Source: Azospirillum sp. OGB3
GTDB taxonomy: Bacteria > Pseudomonadota > Alphaproteobacteria > Azospirillales > Azospirillaceae
Assembly (NCBI RefSeq): GCF_014192915.1
Contig: NZ_JACHYN010000029.1
Location: forward strand, 1-41,488
DNA: 41,488 nucleotides
Reading direction: 5' to 3'
This document shows positions 1 through 7,737 of the stretch, piece after piece (the first letter of the stretch is position 1; the number at the start of each line of letters is the position of its first letter). Both the position numbers and the translations under genes were made by a program. The notes below the pieces were generated by a model. The model had not been told where the DNA came from and did not search any database. It saw only the letters and a list, made by a program, of their open reading frames with translations.

Positions 1-178
1 GTCATCAGCCGCACCTTCCATGGGGCGCATTGACGAGTTGTTGAGCAGCGGCGTGTTGCCCCCACCCTGACCCTCCCCCGCTTCGCAGGGGAGGGGACAA
101 CTCCCTCCCCTGCGAAGCGGGGGAGGGAAGGAGCCCGCGGCGGAGCCGTGGGAAGGGTGGGGGCAACACGCCGCCTCC
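1..178. repeat. Nested inverted repeat (REP-like), downstream of the sigma-54 activator
   Basis: No gene is visible here. The stretch holds two perfect nested inverted repeats. The outer arms are 48-68 and 154-174, 21 bp beginning GCGGCGTGTTGCC. The inner arms are 71-95 and 103-127, 25 bp with CGCTTCGCAGGGG at the centre of the left arm. The transcript would fold into one long hairpin directly after the stop codon of the minus-strand activator, so it may also act as a terminator. The same C-rich arm sequence recurs at 4840-4944, which indicates a dispersed family. Confidence 0.8.
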
Positions 179-1615
<1,437 letters not shown>

Positions 1616-1864
1616 GCCTTCTTCCTTCTTGGTGGGGGGCTTGGTGGGGCGCCCGGTGGGGGGCGTCGCGGACCTAGCATCAGGTGGGGGCACCATACCA
1701 GGGAATCCAGTTGGGGGATGGCCCGGCCCGCACGCACGACGGAAATCCTATGCCGAATTACGCCGTGTGCCATGGGACACGCTGTTGTATGGTGCGGAAC
1801 GACGCTGACCGACCGAAGACCTGTCCCTGGCATGCTGCCGAAGGCCGATTCGAACGACCCGACC

Positions 1865-2407
1865 ATGCCCGACCACGAGCAGCTTCTGCTGGCCGTCGCC
1901 CGCAACCGTGATTCCACCGCCTTCCGCGCGCTGTTCGATCATTTCGCGCCGCGGATCAAGGCCTACATGCGCCGGCTCGGCGCCGACAGCAGCGCGGCTG
2001 AGGAGTTGGTCCAGGACGTCATGATGGCGGTGTGGCTGCGGGCGGACCGCTTCGACCCGGCGCTGGCCAGCGCTTCCACCTGGATCTACACCATCGCCCG
2101 CAACCGCCGGATCGACCGCGTCCGGCAGGAGCGGCGGCCCGAGCTTCAGCCCGATGACCTGATATCGGACGGTGGGGAGGAGCCGACGCCCGACCACCAG
2201 TTCGAAGCGGCCGAGACGGCCTTCCGTCTGCGCGCGGTGATCGGCAGCCTGCCGCCGGAGCAGGCCGACGTGCTGCGGCTCGCCTATTACGAGGACAAGG
2301 TTCATGCGGAAATCTCCGCCGAACGCGGCATCCCGCTGGGTACTGTGAAGACTCGCCTGCGGCTGGCCCTCGTCCGCCTGCGCCGATCCTTCGGGGAGGG
2401 GGTGTGA
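1865..2407 (+). CDS. rpoE: ECF sigma factor, RpoE/ECF11-like, paired with ChrR
   Basis: Extracytoplasmic-function sigma factor of 180 aa. Region 2 (about 15-85) contains the EELVQDVMMAVW helix and the TWIYTIARNRRIDRVR segment that recognises the -10 element. Region 4 (about 120-175) is the DNA-binding helix-turn-helix with GTVKTRLRLALVRLR. The next gene overlaps by four bases (GTGA at 2404-2407) and encodes a ChrR-type zinc anti-sigma factor, so the pair probably answers singlet oxygen or related oxidative stress as in Rhodobacter. An in-frame ATG at 1832 would add 11 residues and cannot be excluded. I see no copy of the Rhodobacter RpoE promoter (TGATCC, 18 bases, TAAGA) upstream of the gene. 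Confidence 0.88.
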   Translation: MPDHEQLLLAVARNRDSTAFRALFDHFAPRIKAYMRRLGADSSAAEELVQDVMMAVWLRADRFDPALASASTWIYTIARNRRIDRVRQERRPELQPDDLISDGGEEPTPDHQFEAAETAFRLRAVIGSLPPEQADVLRLAYYEDKVHAEISAERGIPLGTVKTRLRLALVRLRRSFGEGV

Positions 2408-3054
2408 CCGTGCCGGCCCATCATCCCGCCCCTGAACTTCTTCTCGACTACGCCGCCGGCAGCCTGCGCGAGGTGCAGTCGCTGCTGGTCGCCGCGCATC
2501 TCGCCTATTGCCCGGACTGCCGGGCCCAGGTCGCGGAGCTGGAAGCCTGCGGCGGCGTCCTGATGGCCGACCTGCCGCCCGAACCGGTGTCCGACACCCT
2601 GTTCGGCACGCTCATGACCCGGCTGGGCGAGACCGCCGCCCCCCCGCCCGTTCCCGCGCCGGTTGGCAAGAGCCTGTTTCCCGGCCCGCTGCGCCGAGCC
2701 ATCGGGGCGGAGCCGGAGGCGCTGGAGTGGGTGCGAGTCGTTCCGGGTGTCCATCTGTCCGCCTGGGGGCTCGGCGCCGGGACGGCCTCGGCCTGTCTGC
2801 TGCGCATGGCGCCGGGGTCGCGGGTGCCGGCCCACCGCCACACCGACAGCGAGATGCTGCTGGTGCTGAAAGGCGGCTTCTCCGATGAGTTCGGGGGCTA
2901 CCGGGTTGGCGACGTGGCGTCCTACGACACCGGCACGCCGCACCATGCTGTGGCCGACGCGGACGGGGAATGCCTGTGCCTGCTGGTGCAGGACCAGCCG
3001 CTGGTGTTCACCGGCCCGCTCGGCTGGCTGCTCAACCGCGGTTTCCGCTTCTGA
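2404..3054 (+). CDS. chrR: ChrR-type zinc-binding anti-sigma factor with C-terminal cupin
   Basis: Anti-sigma factor of 216 aa expected to hold the preceding ECF sigma factor inactive until an oxidative signal. The N-terminal zinc anti-sigma domain has His6 or His7, His32, Cys36 and Cys39 (H-x3-C-x2-C). The C-terminal cupin domain has His144, His146, Glu150 and His180. These two ligand sets match in order and spacing the zinc sites known from Rhodobacter sphaeroides ChrR (His6/His31/Cys35/Cys38 and His141/His143/Glu147/His177). The start is a GTG that overlaps the sigma-factor stop, indicating translational coupling. All known ligands are retained, so the protein should be functional. Confidence 0.9.
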   Translation: MTVPAHHPAPELLLDYAAGSLREVQSLLVAAHLAYCPDCRAQVAELEACGGVLMADLPPEPVSDTLFGTLMTRLGETAAPPPVPAPVGKSLFPGPLRRAIGAEPEALEWVRVVPGVHLSAWGLGAGTASACLLRMAPGSRVPAHRHTDSEMLLVLKGGFSDEFGGYRVGDVASYDTGTPHHAVADADGECLCLLVQDQPLVFTGPLGWLLNRGFRF

Positions 3055-3122
3055 GCGGAAAACTGGAACGGGACAGGAACATTCCTTCCCCGCCGCGGGC
3101 CCTCTGCTGCTAGACTGCGGCC

Positions 3123-4322
3123 ATGGCTGTGTTCGACGATTGCAAGGTCCTTTGCCGCGACTGCGCGGCGGCCCTCCGTGGGAGCGAGCCGCGCTGCCCG
3201 AAATGCGGCGGCCGGCGGCTGGTCCGGCATGAGGAGCTGCACGGCCTCGCCATCGGACACATCGACTGCGACGCCTTCTACGCCACGGTGGAGAAGCGCG
3301 ACCGGCCCGAGCTGGTCAGCCGCCCGCTGATCATCGGCGGCGACCGGCGCGGGGTGGTCGCCGCCTGCTGCTACATCGCGCGGATGGCCGGGGTGCGCTC
3401 GGCCATGCCGATGTGGCAGGCGCTGGAGGCCTGCCCGGACGCCGTGGTGCTGCGGCCCGACATGGCGAAGTACAAGGCGGTGGGCCGGCAGGCGCGGGAG
3501 CTGATGCACGCCTTCACGCCGTTGGTCGAGCCGCTGTCCATCGACGAGGCTTTCCTCGACCTGTCCGGCGTGGCGGAGCGGCTGAGCATCAGCCCGGCCC
3601 AGGCGCTGGCCGAACTGGTCCGCCGCTTCGAGAACCAGTTGGGCATCACCGCCTCGGTCGGGCTCAGCTACAACAAGCTGTTCGCCAAGATCGCCTCCGA
3701 CCTGGAGAAGCCGCGCGGTTTCTCGGTGATCGGACGGGGGCAGGCGCTGGACTTCCTGGCGCCCAAGCCGGTGTCGATCCTGTGGGGCGTCGGGCCGGTG
3801 CTCCAGCGCAAGCTGCAATCGGACGGCATCCGCACGGTCGGCGACCTGCGCGGCTGGTCGGAGATCGACCTCGTGCGCCGCCACGGCAAGATGGGCCGCC
3901 TGCTGCACCGCTTCGCCCGCGGCCAGGACGACCGACGGGTGGAGCCGGAGTCGCCGAGCAAGAGCATTTCCGCCGAGACGACCTTCGATTGGGAGACCGC
4001 CGACAAAGCCGCGCTGAAGGACGCGCTACGGCCCCTGGCCGAGACGGTGGCGCGCCGCCTGTCGGCTGCGGGCCTGCGGGGGCGAAGCGTGGTGCTGAAG
4101 ATGAAGTCCGCCGATTTCCAGACCATCACCCGCTCCCGCCGCGTCGATCCGCCGGCTCGGTCGGCGGGGCTGATCTGGCAGACCGGCTGCGAGATGCTGG
4201 ACGCCGAGCCGGACGGGCGTTCGATCCGCCTGATCGGCGTCGGCTGCACCGATCTGCTCGACCCGGAGACCGAGGCGGAGCCGGGCCTGTTCGACGGTTT
4301 CGGTCCGTCTCCGCCGGGTTGA
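3123..4322 (+). CDS. dinB: DNA polymerase IV with N-terminal zinc-ribbon extension
   Basis: Y-family translesion polymerase of 399 aa. The catalytic carboxylates are visible in HIDCDAFYATVE (Asp48) and PLSIDEAFLD (Asp141, Glu142), with the conserved CCYIARMAGVRSAMP nucleotide-binding segment between. Helix-hairpin-helix (WGVGPVLQRKL) and little-finger domains follow. About 40 residues precede the polymerase core and carry CxxC at 11-14 and CPKC at 25-28, a zinc-ribbon-like module absent from E. coli DinB. The C-terminus (EPGLFDGF) resembles a sliding-clamp-binding peptide. It lies 68 bp after chrR on the same strand and may be read with the stress sigma operon, which would link oxidative stress to mutagenic repair; this is an inference. 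No LexA box was identified. Confidence 0.93.
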   Translation: MAVFDDCKVLCRDCAAALRGSEPRCPKCGGRRLVRHEELHGLAIGHIDCDAFYATVEKRDRPELVSRPLIIGGDRRGVVAACCYIARMAGVRSAMPMWQALEACPDAVVLRPDMAKYKAVGRQARELMHAFTPLVEPLSIDEAFLDLSGVAERLSISPAQALAELVRRFENQLGITASVGLSYNKLFAKIASDLEKPRGFSVIGRGQALDFLAPKPVSILWGVGPVLQRKLQSDGIRTVGDLRGWSEIDLVRRHGKMGRLLHRFARGQDDRRVEPESPSKSISAETTFDWETADKAALKDALRPLAETVARRLSAAGLRGRSVVLKMKSADFQTITRSRRVDPPARSAGLIWQTGCEMLDAEPDGRSIRLIGVGCTDLLDPETEAEPGLFDGFGPSPPG

Positions 4323-4416
4323 AGCGAATTCGGACCAATCCGGTCCAGGGCCCGCTTGCCGAAGGGCGGTGGCGGCGCCCACTCTTCTCCAAGACGTTTC
4401 GGGATGGAGGAACGGG

Positions 4417-4809
4417 ATGAGTCAGGCGGTGTGCGCGGGCGCCATGATGACCTGCAGCTTCGGGGCGGCGCCGTCCGCCCTGGTGGTGCTGCCGCTGAAC
4501 CGGACGATGGCCGGCGGGCCGCCGATGGCGAACATCATGGACAACAAGCCGATCATGAACATCCCGCCCTTCGGCGTGTGCACCAGCCCTGCGAACCCGG
4601 TGGTGGCCTCAATGATTCCCGTGCCGCCGCCGGGCGTGATCAAGCCGCAGCCCTGCGTTCCCTGCACCGTCGCCCCCTGGGTGCCCGGCGCCCCGACCGT
4701 AATGGTCGGCAACATGCCGGCTTTGACCTCCACCAGCAAGCTGATGTGCAACTGGGGCGGGGTGATCCAGATCGTGGTGCCGGGGCAGTTCACCGTGCAG
4801 ACGCCGTAG
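4417..4809 (+). CDS. PAAR-like DUF4280 spike-tip protein
   Basis: Small protein of 130 aa matching the DUF4280 PAAR-like pattern: GAMMTCSFG near the start, NIPPFGVCTSPANP in the middle, a CVPC cysteine pair at 80-83 and TSTSKLMCNWGGVI near the end. Such proteins cap the VgrG spike and probably bind a metal ion through cysteines and histidines; here cysteines are the main candidates. No toxin extension follows the tip domain, so any effector would have to bind separately. The ATG at 4417 is supported by GGAGG at 4406-4410. It converges on the vgrG operon with a GC-rich hairpin repeat between them, so it is transcribed apart from vgrG despite its likely joint function. Confidence 0.85.
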   Translation: MSQAVCAGAMMTCSFGAAPSALVVLPLNRTMAGGPPMANIMDNKPIMNIPPFGVCTSPANPVVASMIPVPPPGVIKPQPCVPCTVAPWVPGAPTVMVGNMPALTSTSKLMCNWGGVIQIVVPGQFTVQTP

Positions 4810-4839
4810 GGAGTGTGTTGGGGTGAGGTGTAGGGGGGA

Positions 4840-4944
4840 TTGCCCCCACCCTAACCCTCCCCCGCTATCGCAGGGGAGGGGACTACCGCCGCTTCGCAGA
4901 AGGCACCCTCCCCTGCGAAGCGGGGGAGGGCCGGGGTGGGGCAA
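4840..4944. repeat. Nested inverted repeat between convergent PAAR-like and MORN genes
   Basis: Second member of the C-rich repeat family. Inner arms are 4855-4880 and 4906-4930 (CCCTCCCCCGCTATCGCAGG against CCTGCGAAGCGGGGGAGGG, near perfect). The outer arms begin TTGCCCCCACCC at 4840 and end GGGGTGGGGCAA at 4944, imperfect by one base. It fills the gap between two convergent genes and could terminate both transcripts. Confidence 0.75.
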
Positions 4945-4966
4945 CATCGTCACTCCAGGGTTTCCC

Positions 4967-5644
4967 TCACCCCGCCGGAGGCTGCAACACGGCAATTTCC
5001 TTGCCGTCCTCCGAATAGGTCCGCAGCGGTTCGATCAGCAGGCCGCGGCGGTAGACGCCGTGCTGCATCAGCGCGCCGGAGGGGAAGAAACGGCGCAGCA
5101 CCCCGTCCTGGAGTCCGTCCAGGAAGGCCGCGCGCTCGCTCACCGTGCCGTCGTCGTAATAGCCTAGCACCGGGCCGTGCAGGCGGTCGTTGGCGTAACT
5201 CTCGCGCCGCATCGGGCGGCCCTGCGGGCTGTGGAACAGGGCCTCGCCCTCGCGCTTGCCGTCGCAATACTGGAAGACGGCGGCCACTGTGCCGCTCTCG
5301 TGGAAGAAGACCGAAGGTCCGTTGAGAAGGCCGCCTCGGTAGGTCATGCGGCAGGTCGGGCGGGCGTTGGCGTAGAAGGTGGTCTGGCCGTGCTGCACGC
5401 CGTCCGCATACTCGGCGACCTGAACCAGGGCGCCGCCGGGGGCGTAGTTGCGCACCTCCCCGTGCAGCGTCCCGGCGCGCAGCCGGGCGCGCAGAATCGG
5501 GTGGCCGTCCTCGCCATAGGCGGTGTAGAGGCCGTGGAACTGCTCGTCGCGCATCTCGCCGCTGCGGACGATGCGGCCCAGCTCATCGCGCTCCTCGACG
5601 GGTTGGGGATCGGATGCGGCGTCGTCAGCGGTCGCGTCGGCCAT
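4967..5644 (-). CDS. MORN-variant (YwqK-like) repeat protein linked to vgrG
   Basis: Protein of 225 aa made of roughly eight to nine repeats of about 22 residues following the MORN-variant pattern, for example HGLYTAYGEDGHPI, HGEVRNYAPGGALVQ, HGQTTFYANARP, NGPSVFFHESGTV and HGPVLGYYDDGTV. No signal peptide or membrane segment is visible. Its ATG lies one base after the vgrG stop codon, so it is co-transcribed and probably co-translated with vgrG as the last gene of the operon. That place is typical for an adaptor, effector or immunity protein of the T6SS tip. The repeats give a scaffold fold but no catalytic signature. Databases often call relatives YwqK-family antitoxins, without a firm function. 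Role here is unproven. Confidence 0.8.
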   Translation of the reverse strand: MADATADDAASDPQPVEERDELGRIVRSGEMRDEQFHGLYTAYGEDGHPILRARLRAGTLHGEVRNYAPGGALVQVAEYADGVQHGQTTFYANARPTCRMTYRGGLLNGPSVFFHESGTVAAVFQYCDGKREGEALFHSPQGRPMRRESYANDRLHGPVLGYYDDGTVSERAAFLDGLQDGVLRRFFPSGALMQHGVYRRGLLIEPLRTYSEDGKEIAVLQPPAG

Positions 5645-5645
5645 C

Positions 5646-7721
5646 TCAGTTCACCTTCACCAGGGTGCCTTTGACGGTCATGATGGCGCCGGCGCTGACC
5701 TCGCCCATGGTCTGGGCCTTCAGCGTCGCCGACAGCCCCTCGGCGGTCAGGCCGAGGCCGGCCTTCAGGTTCATCGCCATGCTCGCCTTGACGTCCATGC
5801 CCATGCCCGACTTGATCTCCATCGCCATGCCGGACTTGGCGTTGAAGGCGCCGCCGGCGTCGAGCTTCATGTCCGTCCCGGACTTGACGCCGACCTCGCC
5901 AGAGGTGGCGGTCACCTTCACCGACTTGCCCTTGATGACCACGTCGCCGGTCACGTCGATGGTCAGGTTGCCCTTCACCGTCAAAGTGTAGTCGCCGTCG
6001 GCCTTGTGGGTGAAGTCGGCCTTGTTGGTGTGGGTCTCGTTGCCCTTCACCGTCACGGCGCGCGTGCCCTTCGCGACCTCGTGAGTCTCGTTGCCGTCCG
6101 ACACGGTGATGCTGTGATCGTTCTTCACGGTCAGCTTGCGGTCGTGCTGGATGTCGATGGTGCTGTCGTTCTCGACCGTCTCCACCTCGTCGTGCTTCAC
6201 GAGGCGGGTCACGTCGTTCAACACCTCGACGTTCATGTCCTTCTGGGCGTGAACGAAAATCTCCTCGGCGTCGGCCTTGTCCTCGAAGCGGATCTCGTTG
6301 AATTTGCCGGTGCCGTTCTTCGATGTCTGGGTCTTGATGGTGCTCTTGGTCGAGTCGTCGGGCAGGGTGTAGGGCACGGTCTGCTCGGCGTTGTAGACGG
6401 AGCCGGTGACCAGCGGACGATCGGGATCGCCGTCGAGGAAGGTCACCACCACCTCCTGCCCGACGCGCGGGAAGAACATGATGCCGTAGTTCTTGCCCGC
6501 CCAGTTCTGCGCGACGCGGACCCAGCAGGAGCTTTTCTCGTCCTTCTTGCCCAACCGGTCCCAGTGGAACTGCACTTTGATGCGCCCGTACTTGTCGAGC
6601 CAGATCTCCTCTCCGCTCTTGCCAACGACGATGGCGGTCTGGGTGGAGTGGATGCGCGGCTTCACCGCCGTATCGAGCGGGCGGAAGGGCAGGTCGGGCG
6701 GGAAGGCGGTGAAATGGGCGTTGAAATGGCCGCTCGCCCCGTCGATGCGCACGGAGTACAGGACATACTCGGCGTTCAGGTCGCTCTTGCTGTGGCCGGA
6801 CACGGTGATGCGCGTCCCGGCCTCCAGCGACCGGCATTCGCCGCTGCCGCGCACCCGGCGTCCGGGGAAGGCCAGGGCCTGCTGGCGCAGCTTGGCCATC
6901 GCCTCGCCATCCGACGAGGTGGTGTGGCGGCCCATGTAGTCGCTGACCGTGCCGAAGCCCGACGCGCCTTCCGCCGTGGCGTAGAGGTCTGTCGAGGGCG
7001 TTTCGAAATGGTAGCCGTCGATGCCGTAGCTCTTGGTCGTCACGCGCCGCTCGACGCTGAGCCCGTTCAGCACATGGTCCTCGTCGTCGTGCCCTTCGGT
7101 GGTGCGGTATTCGAAGGCGTCGAGCAGCGTGCTTTTGGCGAAGGCGTTGGCCCCGTCGCCCAGCACCAGCGTGTGCTTCCCGTCCTCATGCGCGAAGTAG
7201 TAGAAGATGCCTTCCTCTTCGAGCAGACGGGCGACGAAGTTGTAGTCGGTCTCGCGGTACTGCACGCAATATTCGCGCTTGGCGTAGGTGCCGGTAAGCG
7301 ACTTCTTGAGGTCGGTGTAGCCGGCGCCCTTGCAGACCTCCTCAACGATCTCCGGGACCGTCTTCTCCTGGAAGATACGGCAGTCGCCGGAGTGGGTCAG
7401 CATCCACAGCCAGGGGTGAAGCTCCGCCTCGTAATGGGCGACCTGGCCGCGGTCGTCGACGTGGGTCAGCTCGATCCGGCCGACGATGGCGTTGATGTAG
7501 CGCACCGTCTCCTGGTCGCCGAGCGTGATGGCGACGGTCACCGCCTTGCCGACGACGCGGTCGAAGGCGATGTCCTCGTCCGACGAGATCATGGTGACGC
7601 GGTAGGTGAACAGCGACGACAGCCGCTCCTCCCCCACGATGGTGCGCAGGGCCAGCGCGTCCGCCCCCAGCGGGGTGGTGATGGACAGATACTGGCCGTC
7701 TTGGGAAAAGCGCTTCGCCAT
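5646..7721 (-). CDS. vgrG: VgrG, T6SS spike protein
   Basis: Trimeric spike (TssI) of 691 aa. The gp27-like base occupies about 10-370, with typical VgrG segments such as SSLFTYRVTMIS, VCKGAGYTDLK and VQYRETDYNFVARLLEEEGIFYYF. The gp5-like OB-fold follows (GRIKVQFHWDRLGKKDEKSSCWVRVAQ.WAGKNYGIMFFPRVGQEVVV, here summarised), then a long beta-helical needle rich in repeats of the DGNETHEV and VKGNETHT kind from about 460 to the end. It stops at the needle, with no added effector domain. The ATG at 7721 (MAKRFSQ) is preferred over one 22 codons upstream, because the latter overlaps clpV and has arginine/alanine-rich filler. It sits between clpV (16 bp) and the MORN gene. Confidence 0.95.
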   Translation of the reverse strand: MAKRFSQDGQYLSITTPLGADALALRTIVGEERLSSLFTYRVTMISSDEDIAFDRVVGKAVTVAITLGDQETVRYINAIVGRIELTHVDDRGQVAHYEAELHPWLWMLTHSGDCRIFQEKTVPEIVEEVCKGAGYTDLKKSLTGTYAKREYCVQYRETDYNFVARLLEEEGIFYYFAHEDGKHTLVLGDGANAFAKSTLLDAFEYRTTEGHDDEDHVLNGLSVERRVTTKSYGIDGYHFETPSTDLYATAEGASGFGTVSDYMGRHTTSSDGEAMAKLRQQALAFPGRRVRGSGECRSLEAGTRITVSGHSKSDLNAEYVLYSVRIDGASGHFNAHFTAFPPDLPFRPLDTAVKPRIHSTQTAIVVGKSGEEIWLDKYGRIKVQFHWDRLGKKDEKSSCWVRVAQNWAGKNYGIMFFPRVGQEVVVTFLDGDPDRPLVTGSVYNAEQTVPYTLPDDSTKSTIKTQTSKNGTGKFNEIRFEDKADAEEIFVHAQKDMNVEVLNDVTRLVKHDEVETVENDSTIDIQHDRKLTVKNDHSITVSDGNETHEVAKGTRAVTVKGNETHTNKADFTHKADGDYTLTVKGNLTIDVTGDVVIKGKSVKVTATSGEVGVKSGTDMKLDAGGAFNAKSGMAMEIKSGMGMDVKASMAMNLKAGLGLTAEGLSATLKAQTMGEVSAGAIMTVKGTLVKVN

Positions 7722-7737
7722 CCTCGCCGCTCCCCGG

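Noticed and set aside
71..127. C-rich repeated segments as a CRISPR array
   Set aside because: There are only two facing arms with an eight-base loop, not direct repeats with unique spacers.
1616..1864. RpoE-type autoregulated promoter before the ECF sigma gene
   Set aside because: No TGATCC-N18-TAAGA pattern; a GGAAC at 1796-1800 lacks a matching -10 element.
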